Counted from the stretch's first letter, positions 9,876 through 20,045 are shown. The stretch: DNA of 64,000 nt from Planctomycetaceae bacterium (GCA_947476295.1 CANJQC010000006.1:1-64000); one strand, 5' to 3'. Numbers and translations: made by a program. Notes: generated from the sequence alone by a model not told the origin.

Positions 9876-10704
9876 AGAATGTATCGTCACCGTCGAACGT
9901 CGTTCAATGGGCGGATGTCTGGACCTGGCGTTCGTGTTCGCGCGGGAGTTTTCCGTACCCTTGTTTCGCTTGTGGCTGATCTGCGCGGTACCGTCGTGCG
10001 TTCTGGTCTGGTTGCTTGCTTCCGTCGCCGCCGGAATGTGGCTCTGGTCGATTGTCATCTTTCTGATTTTCAGTTCTGTCTTTAGTTCACTGCTGGTTGC
10101 CTGCATCGGGCCGCAGGTGTTTGGCGTCCCAATTTCCGTGCGATCGGCAGTAAAAGCTTGGCGAAAGCGTTTTTGGGCGTGGTTCCTTTTAAGTTTTGTA
10201 ATGCGGTTTATGCAGGCGATTACCGGCTTCTGTTTTGTGCTGCCTTCCATCTTTGTGACATCGTACGCTGGCCACATGCCCGAAGTTTTATTGTTGGAAC
10301 AGGCGCCGATCAACAGCGTCATAAAGCGCCTCAGCTGGCTGGCAGGCGGCGGTGGCTACAGCCGAAATCTGGGTCGATTGACGGGACTGATGGTGTTCTG
10401 GGTCGTGCTGTCGTTTGGGCTGTTTCTGATTCTCGACTTTCTGGCGACGGTGCTTTTCAATTCGCCAATCTTCTTCAAAATCCTGTTCAACAGTTCTCAA
10501 AACATGGGTGACGTGTTTACTCAACTTCTGTACGACGACCCCAAAATGCTGACGGCGATCCAGTTGACCGTGTGGTTGCCCTACCCGGTGATTCGGCTGG
10601 CGTGGTTCTTCTGTTATCTTGATCAGCGGATCCGGAACGAATGCTGGGACCTGCAGTTGCAGTTTCGCGCCGAAGCGGCACGACTTGAGGAGCTGGCCGT
10701 ATGA
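9865..10704 (+). CDS. Hypothetical multi-pass membrane protein in the RDD/SpoIIM/MoxR cluster
   Basis: ORF with several TM segments; overlaps neighbouring genes at both ends, as in an operon. Confidence 0.75.
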   Translation: MKVEECIVTVERRSMGGCLDLAFVFAREFSVPLFRLWLICAVPSCVLVWLLASVAAGMWLWSIVIFLIFSSVFSSLLVACIGPQVFGVPISVRSAVKAWRKRFWAWFLLSFVMRFMQAITGFCFVLPSIFVTSYAGHMPEVLLLEQAPINSVIKRLSWLAGGGGYSRNLGRLTGLMVFWVVLSFGLFLILDFLATVLFNSPIFFKILFNSSQNMGDVFTQLLYDDPKMLTAIQLTVWLPYPVIRLAWFFCYLDQRIRNECWDLQLQFRAEAARLEELAV

Positions 10705-11696
10705 AACGAGGGAGTTCAGCTGGACAGTGTGAGATTTCACGCAGCTCGGTTTCTCCGAGACGGATGGTTATCGCGTTTTGCGCGGCTTTGACTCTCGGAG
10801 AGACTCGACTACGTGAGTCGCCACAATTGGCTTGCCTGGTGGTCATTCTGGTAATGATCCTGTTGATGGTGTCCGGATCGTCAGTGGATGCTGCTGCCGT
10901 GCAGTCCGGGCCGATCGACGGCGATCAGATTGATCAAGTCGGCGATCAGGTGATGGACCGCAATGAATTTCGTTCGGTGCGACGCACGGTGCTGGAGAAA
11001 TTGCCGGAGTCGGACGTTGATAAGGGCTTTCTGGGCGGCGCACTGCAATGGGTCGGGGACAAGCTCGGTGACGTCTTTGGCGCGATTGGCAATTTCTTTC
11101 GCTGGCTGTTCAGTGGTTTCAGCGGACCCGGAAGTACACGAGCCCCTGCGCAGCCTTCAAATGCGCCATCGGGCAGCTTCGACTGGAGTTTTGGCTTCGG
11201 TGGATTGGCCAACATGTTTGCCATCTCTGTCATCGTAGTCATTGTGCTGTTGCTGATCGTCATCGCCGCGATGATTGTGAAAACGATCGATGCAAAGAAA
11301 CGCAATCGCGATGGTCTGTTGTCGGATTCGGAAGACATGTTGTCCGACGTCACCGCGCCTCCGGGTGAATTGGCAGCTTCAACATACGAATCCCGCGCGA
11401 GGCAGTTTGCATCGACCGGAAACTACCGTGGAGCAATTCGTGAATTGCTGCTGGGCAGTATGAGCTGGATTGAGCGTGCCGGATTGATCCGATATCGAAG
11501 GGGACTCACGAACCGGGATTACCTGCGTTCCGTCTGGCGACGCGCGGATAAGCGTGAAGGATATTTGACGACCGCATCTCACTTTGAACTTGTGTACTTT
11601 GGACGACGAAGTGCGACGGCGGAAATGTTTGAATTGTGTCTGACCAGTTTTCAGGGAGCCTTCCATGAAGAAGAAACGCCGACTGCTGCGGTCTGA
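10701..11696 (+). CDS. DUF4129 domain-containing protein
   Basis: C-terminal YRGAIRELLLGSMSWIERAGLIRYRRGLTNRDYLR pattern; single TM; ATGA overlap with the upstream gene. Confidence 0.8.
   Translation: MKRGSSAGQCEISRSSVSPRRMVIAFCAALTLGETRLRESPQLACLVVILVMILLMVSGSSVDAAAVQSGPIDGDQIDQVGDQVMDRNEFRSVRRTVLEKLPESDVDKGFLGGALQWVGDKLGDVFGAIGNFFRWLFSGFSGPGSTRAPAQPSNAPSGSFDWSFGFGGLANMFAISVIVVIVLLLIVIAAMIVKTIDAKKRNRDGLLSDSEDMLSDVTAPPGELAASTYESRARQFASTGNYRGAIRELLLGSMSWIERAGLIRYRRGLTNRDYLRSVWRRADKREGYLTTASHFELVYFGRRSATAEMFELCLTSFQGAFHEEETPTAAV
10740..10813. repeat. Diverged inverted repeat in the N-terminal coding region of the DUF4129 gene
   Basis: cgcagctcggtttctccgagac ... gactctcggagagactcgactacg (imperfect arms). 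Confidence 0.5.
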
Positions 11697-13077
11697 CACC
11701 TTCTGGGGACTGACGGCGGCGTTGCTTGTGCTCCTGCAGTTCTGGTGGTTGCCGGGCGAGGACGGTTCTGCGGCGGATTCCTACAGCACAACCGTCGATG
11801 GAAAATTGGGACTTTACCGAACGCTGAGTCAATTGTTTCCCCGCGTCGATCGCGATGCGCTGCTGGTGGTTCCCGAAGAACGTGCGTGCCTTGTTCTGAC
11901 TTCGCCGGATCGATATCCGAACGATCAAGAGCAGAGTCAGCTTTACGAATTCGTCTACAGCGGCGGTACACTTGTCTTCGCGCCGAATTGGGATGACCCA
12001 GAATGCGAAATGAGGTTGCTGGGGATTCACACGACTAAACGGATTTGGACGGATTCCACGACGGTGACGCCCACGACACCTCTGGTCGTTTCGACCACGC
12101 CTGCTGGTGATGCAAAGATGCCGGCGGAGTCTCCGAAACCCGGCGAAATTGAAAAGACTCTGGATGAGACGGAGGCCAGCGATAAGAACCAGATCAGTTC
12201 ACCCGAAGAGATGCTCCAGAAGAAAACTCCGGGCCTGACTCCGGCACCTGGACTTGATCCGTCGCAGGAAGAAATCGAGGAGTTTTCAACGCCTGGCGAA
12301 ATCGTCAATGCGTCCAGCGATCTGGTGGATGGTTCGGTGGAATGGAATTCCAGTGCAGACCTTGAAGTGCCGTCGTATCTGGCGACGGAGACGCTTGTAA
12401 CTTCGACCTCTGATCGTGTTGAAGTGGCGACATGGCCGATGGGAAATGGACGCGTCGTCGCGTGTTCCAGCCCGGATATCTTTTCGAACCGCAGTATGTT
12501 GTATCGCGATTCCCGACGTCTGGCCGTGCGGCTGGTCGAACGCGGTTATCTCCATGGTCGCGACAATTACAGTCAGAACACTCCAATCGTGCTGAGCGAA
12601 TATTTCAATGCCAGTGATTCGTATGCACAAACTGGCGTGCTGTTTAGTCCGTCGCTCAGAATCGGAACACTTCAACTTGTGCTCGTTGCCGTGCTGGGAA
12701 TTTGGCTGTCGTTCTATCGCTTCGGCCCTGCAGAGGAAGTTTCGACGCTGCAGCGACGATCACTGACTGAGAGTGCTCAAGCCGTGGGTAACCTGCAGTA
12801 TCGACTCAACGACGGCGGTGCCGTGATTCGGAGTTACCTGGAATACATCCGCAGTCAATTACGCCGCCGCTATGGCAGCAGTGTGCGTCTGGATCAGGTG
12901 GAATCTCTGGCAAACCGCGCTGGCATGGACGTCGATGAAGTCCGCACCCGACTTACCGAGGCACAGACGCTGGCGGAAACAGCCCAACTGTCGCCCGACA
13001 AAACCGCGTCGTCACTCCGCTGGCTGGCTTCATTCCAAAGTCGGCTCACTGGCAATCGGGACGAAAAAGCGACATGA
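11665..13077 (+). CDS. DUF4350 domain-containing protein
   Basis: N-terminal TM; DGKLGLYRTLSQLF...GGTLVFAPNW; C-terminal membrane and helical region; position between DUF4129 and MoxR genes. Confidence 0.8.
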   Translation: MKKKRRLLRSDTFWGLTAALLVLLQFWWLPGEDGSAADSYSTTVDGKLGLYRTLSQLFPRVDRDALLVVPEERACLVLTSPDRYPNDQEQSQLYEFVYSGGTLVFAPNWDDPECEMRLLGIHTTKRIWTDSTTVTPTTPLVVSTTPAGDAKMPAESPKPGEIEKTLDETEASDKNQISSPEEMLQKKTPGLTPAPGLDPSQEEIEEFSTPGEIVNASSDLVDGSVEWNSSADLEVPSYLATETLVTSTSDRVEVATWPMGNGRVVACSSPDIFSNRSMLYRDSRRLAVRLVERGYLHGRDNYSQNTPIVLSEYFNASDSYAQTGVLFSPSLRIGTLQLVLVAVLGIWLSFYRFGPAEEVSTLQRRSLTESAQAVGNLQYRLNDGGAVIRSYLEYIRSQLRRRYGSSVRLDQVESLANRAGMDVDEVRTRLTEAQTLAETAQLSPDKTASSLRWLASFQSRLTGNRDEKAT

Positions 13078-13140
13078 TCGTTCAACAAACATTTATTCTT
13101 CAACAACTCACTTGAACCCCTTCCGGCTAGATCGTCAACA

Positions 13141-14100
13141 ATGGAACTTAGTGAAGTCAAACACCTGTTCGAATCCGTGGTCGAACAGATTGGGAAAGTC
13201 GTTGTAGGTCAGTTGGAACTCGTCGAAGGTACTGTCATCGCCCTGTTTGCCGAGGGCAGCGTATTAATCGAAGGACCGCCGGGACTGGGAAAGACGCTGC
13301 TCGTCAACGTGCTGTCGAAGACGGTGTCGTGCCAGTTTCGCCGAGTCCAGTTTACGCCCGACTTGATGCCGTCAGATCTCACAGGTCACAGCATCTACGA
13401 TCTGAAACAGCAGGCATTCAGTTTCAATGAAGGTCCGGTCTTCACGAATATCCTGCTCACCGACGAAATCAACCGTTCGCCTCCTAAGACGCAGTCGGCA
13501 TTGCTGGAAGTCATGCAGGAAGCGCAAGTGAGCGTGGACGGAAAGACGCACATTTTGAAGCGTCCGTTTCTGGTCATTGCGACGCAGAACCCGATCGAGC
13601 ACGAAGGTACCTATCCGCTTCCCGAAGCACAGGTGGATCGTTTCATGTTCAAGTTGCTGGTAGATTATCCGCCACCAGCCGACGAAATGGAGATCCTTGG
13701 GCACTACGCCGCCGGTCGCGATCCGCGTCGTCTTTCAGATTTTGATCTGCATCCTGTGATGGAGGCCGACGATGTGCTCCAGATCCAGCATGTCGTGCGT
13801 CAGGTGATCGTGGAACAGAAAATCCTGAAGTACATCGTCGATATTCTGGGTGCATCGCGTTCCTGGGGTTCGGTCACCCTTGGTCCAAGTCCACGCGCTG
13901 GAGTCAATATGCTGCTGGCGGCGCGGACCATGGCGGCTTGCCGCGGTCGTGATTTCGTGACGCCCGACGATATCAAAGAACTGGCCCCGTGGATTCTGCG
14001 TCATCGCCTGCGGCTGCGACCGGAGGCCGAACTGGAAGGCAGTACGCCGGATGAAACCATCCGAGCCATTATGGACAGCGTTGAGGCACCTCGGTCATGA
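13141..14100 (+). CDS. MoxR family AAA+ ATPase
   Basis: EGPPGLGKTLLVNVLSK Walker A, LLTDEINRSPPKTQSALLEVMQE, ATQNPIEHEGTYPLPEAQVDRFMFK. Confidence 0.95.
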   Translation: MELSEVKHLFESVVEQIGKVVVGQLELVEGTVIALFAEGSVLIEGPPGLGKTLLVNVLSKTVSCQFRRVQFTPDLMPSDLTGHSIYDLKQQAFSFNEGPVFTNILLTDEINRSPPKTQSALLEVMQEAQVSVDGKTHILKRPFLVIATQNPIEHEGTYPLPEAQVDRFMFKLLVDYPPPADEMEILGHYAAGRDPRRLSDFDLHPVMEADDVLQIQHVVRQVIVEQKILKYIVDILGASRSWGSVTLGPSPRAGVNMLLAARTMAACRGRDFVTPDDIKELAPWILRHRLRLRPEAELEGSTPDETIRAIMDSVEAPRS

Positions 14101-15407
14101 TTCCGACCCGGCGACTCGTGCTGCTGGCCGCGGTACTTGCGGTCCCGCTCATGTTTTCGAGCATTGACCGCAGCGTCGCGGACCTTGCGCTGCTCGTGAA
14201 TCTTGTCCTAGTCTCCGTCGCGTGTGTCGATCTGTTGGTCAGCCCAGGACCAGACCAGATCGAGGTGCGACGTGAAATCTCAGAGGTGCTGAGCGTTGGA
14301 GCATCCAATCCGGCCTCGCTCGTGGTACGCAATCGTTCGCATTCCTGGCTGCGTCTGAGCCTGCATGATGATCCGGGTCCGCTCTGCAGAGTGGATCGAT
14401 TGCCACAGACAATTGACCTCGCGCCAAACAAAGAATTCACGATTCAGTATGTCGTGACACCCCATCGTCGCGGCGCGTCCGAAATGGTTGCCGTGCATCT
14501 TCGCTATCCGACACGCCTGGGTCTGTGGTCCCGTCAACAGGTAAGACCGCTTGTGACTCCGATTCGTATTTATCCCGACATTCGCGCCGTCTATCGATAT
14601 GAACTCATGTCGCGGCAGAATCGACTGTCAGAGATCGGCGTGCGTATGGTGCGGATGCCAGGCCAGGGCCGTGAATTCGAGCGTCTGCGTGAATTCCGCT
14701 ACGGCGACGAAATTCGCCAGATCGATTGGAAAGCTACGGCGCGGCAGCGAGCACTCATCAGCCGTGAATTCAATGTCGAACGCAATCAGAACATCGTCAT
14801 CATGGTTGATTGCGGTCGCTTCATGCGAAATGAAACCGACGGGATTTCGTATCTTGACCGTGCGCTGAACTCGGCCATCATGCTCAGTTACATCGCGCTG
14901 GGACAGGGCGACAATGTGTCACTCTTGGCGTTTTCCAGTCGCATTGAACGCTTCATTCGGCCAGTGCGGGGCAAGCCGGGAATTCAATCGATTTTGCGAT
15001 CGACGTATGATATTCAGGCATCACAAAATGCGTCCGACTACAGCATGGCGCTGGAGTATCTGACGACAGTTCAGCGCAAGCGAGCATTGGTGGTTCTGAT
15101 TACATTTGTGACCGACGAGCTGCAACTTCGCGTGATCGGCGAGAGTCTGAAGCTTCGTTCACTGCCATATCTGCCGCTGTGTGTGCTGTTGCAGGATGTG
15201 GGTTTGCGAGCGATGGCGAATCGCATTCCGGAATCCGACCTCGACGCATTCCACACCGCCGCCGCAGCTGAGATCCTTACCGGCCAATCCCACGAAGCCG
15301 CTTCCCTCAGGGAAGCCGGTATCATGCTCATCGACACGCCCCCGGATCTGCTGACCGAGCGTTTGATCAATGAATATCTGAGCATCAAGGCTCGGAATCT
15401 GATGTAG
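14097..15407 (+). CDS. DUF58 domain-containing protein
   Basis: GQGREFERLREFRYGDEIRQIDWKATARQRALISREFNVERNQNIVIMVDCGRFM DUF58/vWA-like signature; ATGA overlap with moxR. Confidence 0.92.
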   Translation: MIPTRRLVLLAAVLAVPLMFSSIDRSVADLALLVNLVLVSVACVDLLVSPGPDQIEVRREISEVLSVGASNPASLVVRNRSHSWLRLSLHDDPGPLCRVDRLPQTIDLAPNKEFTIQYVVTPHRRGASEMVAVHLRYPTRLGLWSRQQVRPLVTPIRIYPDIRAVYRYELMSRQNRLSEIGVRMVRMPGQGREFERLREFRYGDEIRQIDWKATARQRALISREFNVERNQNIVIMVDCGRFMRNETDGISYLDRALNSAIMLSYIALGQGDNVSLLAFSSRIERFIRPVRGKPGIQSILRSTYDIQASQNASDYSMALEYLTTVQRKRALVVLITFVTDELQLRVIGESLKLRSLPYLPLCVLLQDVGLRAMANRIPESDLDAFHTAAAAEILTGQSHEAASLREAGIMLIDTPPDLLTERLINEYLSIKARNLM

Positions 15408-15676
15408 GATTTTCCGCAATCCGGCGAGCAGAGTGGCGTGAGCCCTCCGGTATCTCGTTTTTGTACCGGCAAGCTGACGCATGCCGCTCTCCAGTAATTG
15501 CGCCCGTAATCACGCTGGCTCGCTGGTTTCCCGGCACAAAAATGTCCTGAAAACCCGGATTGACAAATCCCGGAACGCAGTACAAACTCCAGAAAACTAC
15601 AGTTGTCGTTTTGGACAAAGGATCTGTCCGTAACGTGGTGTCTCGACCCTGCGGTTTAGCTCACAGGAGGAGCGCG

Positions 15677-16486
15677 ATGGTGCTCTCAGTTGTCATCCCG
15701 GCTCATGACGAGGCCGGCAACCTGCCTTACCTTCTGCACGAGATTCGCAAGGTGCTGTCGTACGTGGGTGCCTATGAAGTTGTTGTAGTTGATGACGGCA
15801 GTTCCGACAGCACGCAATCGGTCCTGGATGATATTCAGGCTGATTTTCCTCAATTGCGAATTGTGCGGCACGCTTCAAGCTGCGGACAGAGTACCGCGTT
15901 GATGACGGGTATCGACGCTGCGACAGGAGACATCATCGCCACGCTGGATGGCGACGGACAAAATGATCCGGCGGATATACCGGGCATGGTCGATCTGTTG
16001 TTGCAGTCCCGGCGTACCGACGACGTCCAAATGATCGCCGGTGTCCGAAGCAAGCGACGCGACTCACGCTGGCGACTGGTCAGTTCACGCATAGCTAACG
16101 GAGTGCGCAGTCGGATTTTGCACGATGAAACTCCGGACAGCGGCTGCGGGATCAAAGTCTTTCTGAAGCAGGCATTTGAAATCATGCCACGCTTTAATCA
16201 TATGCATCGTTTCCTGCCTGCGTTAATTGTGCGTGGTGGCGGAAAAGTAATTTCATATCCGGTACATCATCGTCCACGCGTTCATGGACAGTCACACTAC
16301 GATACGGTGCGGCGATTAATGGTGGGTATTGTGGACCTGATGGGCGTTGCCTGGCTTCTGCGCCGGAACAGACTTCCCAATGTAGAAAGGATGGATCCTG
16401 TCCATGACGAGCGAACAAATCTGGATAGTATTCGGTTTGACCGGACAGCTCCTGTTCACAGCCCGGTTCGTCGTGCAGTGGCTTAG
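15677..16486 (+). CDS. Glycosyltransferase family 2 (dolichol-phosphate mannosyltransferase / ArnC-like)
   Basis: SVVIPAHDEAGNLPYLLHEI...VVVDDGSSDST...ATLDGDGQNDPADIPGM; RBS ggagg before ATG. Confidence 0.9.
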   Translation: MVLSVVIPAHDEAGNLPYLLHEIRKVLSYVGAYEVVVVDDGSSDSTQSVLDDIQADFPQLRIVRHASSCGQSTALMTGIDAATGDIIATLDGDGQNDPADIPGMVDLLLQSRRTDDVQMIAGVRSKRRDSRWRLVSSRIANGVRSRILHDETPDSGCGIKVFLKQAFEIMPRFNHMHRFLPALIVRGGGKVISYPVHHRPRVHGQSHYDTVRRLMVGIVDLMGVAWLLRRNRLPNVERMDPVHDERTNLDSIRFDRTAPVHSPVRRAVA

Positions 16487-16745
16487 CAGCGAACGCGAAA
16501 AACGCAGCGTTGTGCCGCCGATGTTCTGGTATTTCAGCATTGGCGGTGCCATCATTCTGCTGACGTACGCAATCTATCGCCAGGATGTTGTGTTCGTTTT
16601 CGGACAGTCATCCGGTTTGTTCATCTACGCTCGCAATCTGCAATTGATTCGCCACGAAAAGCGACGAATTGCCACTGAGACGCCACCTCCGAAGTCGGAG
16701 ATTATTCAGGTCACTGCGACGGTTCAGCATCGCAAAGCGGCGTAG
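16404..16745 (+). CDS. Lipid-A-disaccharide synthase N-terminal (LAB_N) domain membrane protein
   Basis: GLTGQLLFTARFVVQWLSSEREKRSVVPPMFWYFSIGGAIILLTYAIYRQDVVFVFGQ. Confidence 0.88.
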   Translation: MTSEQIWIVFGLTGQLLFTARFVVQWLSSEREKRSVVPPMFWYFSIGGAIILLTYAIYRQDVVFVFGQSSGLFIYARNLQLIRHEKRRIATETPPPKSEIIQVTATVQHRKAA

Positions 16746-16757
16746 ACGGTCATTTCC

Positions 16758-18467
16758 ATGCGATATCTGCTGTGGACGATTTGTCTTGCCATGCTGCTTG
16801 TCGCCAGCGAGCTTGTCAGCCGTCCTCTGTTGCCGGTGGATGAAACGCGATACATGTCGGTCGCATGGGAAGCGCATGTGCGTGGCGACTCTCTTGTCTC
16901 TCATCTGAATACGGAGACGTATGCTCATAAGCCGCCGCTTCTGTTCTGGCTCATCAATGCCGTCTGGTCGGTGACCGGATTGAACGAGTACGCGGCGCGA
17001 TTAGTGGCCCCTGCGGCTGGGATTGTGTGCATTTTGCTGACTGTTCCGATGGCTCGCCGACTTTGGCCGGAAGCCGTTGCTTTCAATCGGTGCGCACCAA
17101 TGATGCTTGCATCTATGTCGCTGTGGATCGTCTTTTGCCCTGTCACGATGTTTGACACGCTGCTCACATGCTTCACCATGATCGCCTTGCTGGGTGTGCT
17201 GCGCGCCGAATCAGGAGCAACCGCAACCGGATGGCTGATGGCAGGCATCGCGATGGGACTGGGTATTCTCTCAAAGGGGCCGGTGATCCTCGTCCATGTC
17301 GTGCCAGCGGCACTTTTTGCGCCGTGGTGGTCGATCCGAGTGCGAACACGGTTTGTTCGATGGTATGCCGGTTGCATAGTTGCGACCGCGATTGCAGCCG
17401 CAATCGCGCTTTCCTGGGCTCTTCCGTCCGCTGCCGCCGGCGGCAAGGAATACGGCGACGAACTACTCTTCGGTCAAACGACCGGTCGCATGGTCAATTC
17501 GTTCGCTCATCGTCAGCCGTTCTGGTGGTACCTGCCAATGCTGCCGCTGTGCCTGCTGCCATGGATTTCACTCGGTTCCGTCTGGCGTGGAATTCGGCTT
17601 TCGAAGATTGATGCGCCTTTAAAATTCCTGCTGTGCTGGGCCGGAGGGTCATTGTTGGTTCTGAGTCTCGTGAGCGGCAAACAGATCTACTATCTGCTGC
17701 CTGCACTTCCGGCCTTCGCATTGATCCTTGCGCGACTGGCGACGTTGGTTGAAGGTCCGGTCACTCGAAGGGACTTGTTATTTGTGATCGCAGGCACGAT
17801 TGCGATGGGAGCCTTGCCGCTTTTCGCCAATCATATTCCTCAGTTGTTCGAGACAGGATTGCGGGATCTGGTCGCTGACTGGTACACCATTCCCTTGATG
17901 GCATGTGGATTGGTTTTGATACCATTCACGTTCAAGCGGGTCGAATCCGCTGTATTTGCGGTTGGCACGTCCGCACTTCTGTTCATTGTCATCCTGGTTC
18001 TGTCATTGAAATCCACGATCTGGCAGGAGTTTGATCTCAAGCCGCTGGCGGACGCGGCAGCCAGTCACAACAGCGGCGTCACATGGTATGGCGGCTATCA
18101 TGGACAGTTGAATTTTGTGGGCGGGATCAGTTACATCCACGAATCAAGGAGTCGCGAAGACCTGTCGGAGTGGTTGACGGGCCATCGCAACGGCCTGCTC
18201 ATCACGCGGCTTTCCAAAGCGAATATCACTCAGTTAAAGCACGCAGGGATCGACGCATCAAACAGCGTTCCGCTGTCATCGACCCAGATGGAACAGATCT
18301 CAGAAATCGTGCGAGCCGATGAAGAGTTTCCGGGGCACGACTGGCAACCCGTTGTAAAACAACTGTACTGGATTCGACGCGGCCTGCCACTCGATCCTTA
18401 CGCAGTCGTCCACTTCAACGATCCGCCGGTTGCGTGTGGCAAAGTCGGTATCGGTGGTTTAGAATGA
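16758..18467 (+). CDS. Glycosyltransferase family 39 (ArnT/PMT-like)
   Basis: DETRYMSVAWEA...HKPPLLFWLINAVW; multi-TM; follows GT2 and LAB_N. Confidence 0.88.
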   Translation: MRYLLWTICLAMLLVASELVSRPLLPVDETRYMSVAWEAHVRGDSLVSHLNTETYAHKPPLLFWLINAVWSVTGLNEYAARLVAPAAGIVCILLTVPMARRLWPEAVAFNRCAPMMLASMSLWIVFCPVTMFDTLLTCFTMIALLGVLRAESGATATGWLMAGIAMGLGILSKGPVILVHVVPAALFAPWWSIRVRTRFVRWYAGCIVATAIAAAIALSWALPSAAAGGKEYGDELLFGQTTGRMVNSFAHRQPFWWYLPMLPLCLLPWISLGSVWRGIRLSKIDAPLKFLLCWAGGSLLVLSLVSGKQIYYLLPALPAFALILARLATLVEGPVTRRDLLFVIAGTIAMGALPLFANHIPQLFETGLRDLVADWYTIPLMACGLVLIPFTFKRVESAVFAVGTSALLFIVILVLSLKSTIWQEFDLKPLADAAASHNSGVTWYGGYHGQLNFVGGISYIHESRSREDLSEWLTGHRNGLLITRLSKANITQLKHAGIDASNSVPLSSTQMEQISEIVRADEEFPGHDWQPVVKQLYWIRRGLPLDPYAVVHFNDPPVACGKVGIGGLE

Positions 18468-18502
18468 GGCCTCCATTCTGTCACTTTTATCAGGCGTCCT
18501 GA

Positions 18503-19978
18503 GTGTCCATCAGCCGTCGACAATTTTTCGATTCCAGCAGCGACGGATTCGCGTCGCTCGCGGCTGCTGTGATGCTCCACGAATCGGCTGCCAGTGCAAA
18601 CGAACGCGCGTCAGGAACCATCGACAACGGAACTTTGCGCGGGGTGCTGCATCATCCGGCGAAGGCCAATCGCATCATTCAGCTGTTCATGGCGGGAGCG
18701 GCAAGTCACATTGATTTGTGGGACCACAAGCCTCAACTGGAAAAACATCACGGTGAAACATCGGACTTTGGCGAACATGTCGAAGCGTTTCAGGATGGGC
18801 TTGGTCCGTGGATGAAGTCGCCGTTTCAGTTTTCAAGGTACGGCCATTGCGGTAAGGCGATTAGTGAAGTCGTTGCTCCGCTGGGAGACTGCGTGGATGA
18901 CATCGCGTTCGTCCACAACATGGTCGGCAAGACCGGTGTCCATAGTCAGGCGACGTATCTCCAGGCGACCGGATTTGACCGACCTGGATTTCCGGGCATG
19001 GGATCCTGGGTAAGTTACGGGATGGGCTCGCTCAACGACAATCTGCCGACGTTTGTTGTGCTGCCCGATCATCGAGGCTTCGGCAGCAATGGACCAAAGA
19101 ACTGGGGTTCCGGATTTCTTCCGGCAAGTCATCAGGGAACGATGATCTTCCCGCAGCGAACAACTCCGATCGACGATCTGAACGCGACGGCCGGATTCGT
19201 CACGCCGACTGCAGAAACAGACGGGCAGTCATTGCTGCGATCCTTGAATCAGAGCTACAGCCGTCAGCGTCCCGGCGATTCGCGACTGGAAGCACGCCTG
19301 CGATCGTACGAGTTGGCAGCAAAGATGCAATTGAGTGCTCCTGAAGTCTTCGACCTCGCCGACGAAACTGAATCAACGCTCAGGATGTACGGCATCAACA
19401 AACCCGACGCCGCATACCCTGCGGAAATCAACATTCCGGAAGAAGCAGAATACTTCGGTCGCAAATGTCTGATCGCGCGACGGATGCTGGAACGCGGGGT
19501 GCGTTTTATTCAGATCTGGTCCGGAAACGACAACGGATTTCCTCGCCGTAACTGGGACAGCCACGAAGACATCGAACGTGACCACAAACCGCTGGCAATG
19601 GGAATGGCAATCGGAACGGCCGCGCTGATCAGAGATCTGAAACAACGCGGACTGCTGGACGACACCATTATTCTGTGGACAACCGAGTTCGGTCGCATGC
19701 CGTCCACGCAAGGCAGCAAGGGCCGCGACCATAATCCGTATGTGTTCACCAACTGGCTCTGCGGCGGCGGAATACGTGGTGGAATCAGTTACGGTCCGTC
19801 CGATGAATGGGGCTACAAGCCGCTGGACCGCAGCAACTCGACTCAGGTTTACGACATCCACGCGACCGCGCTGCACCTGCTGGGCATCGACCACACCAAA
19901 CTCACCGTGCGACACGACGGAATCGACCGACGGCTGACCGATGTGCATGGACATGTGCTGCACGATATCTTAAGTTGA
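18503..19978 (+). CDS. DUF1501 domain-containing protein
   Basis: SRRQFFDSS...QLFMAGAASHIDLWDHKPQL...TEFGRMPSTQGSKGRDHNPYVFTNWLCGGGIRGG; GTG start. Confidence 0.93.
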   Translation: MSISRRQFFDSSSDGFASLAAAVMLHESAASANERASGTIDNGTLRGVLHHPAKANRIIQLFMAGAASHIDLWDHKPQLEKHHGETSDFGEHVEAFQDGLGPWMKSPFQFSRYGHCGKAISEVVAPLGDCVDDIAFVHNMVGKTGVHSQATYLQATGFDRPGFPGMGSWVSYGMGSLNDNLPTFVVLPDHRGFGSNGPKNWGSGFLPASHQGTMIFPQRTTPIDDLNATAGFVTPTAETDGQSLLRSLNQSYSRQRPGDSRLEARLRSYELAAKMQLSAPEVFDLADETESTLRMYGINKPDAAYPAEINIPEEAEYFGRKCLIARRMLERGVRFIQIWSGNDNGFPRRNWDSHEDIERDHKPLAMGMAIGTAALIRDLKQRGLLDDTIILWTTEFGRMPSTQGSKGRDHNPYVFTNWLCGGGIRGGISYGPSDEWGYKPLDRSNSTQVYDIHATALHLLGIDHTKLTVRHDGIDRRLTDVHGHVLHDILS

Positions 19979-20045
19979 ATTTCCGTCCTGCAAGCCGCTA
20001 CTTGACGAAGACGGCAGTCGATAAAATCCATTGGAGCGTCAACAA

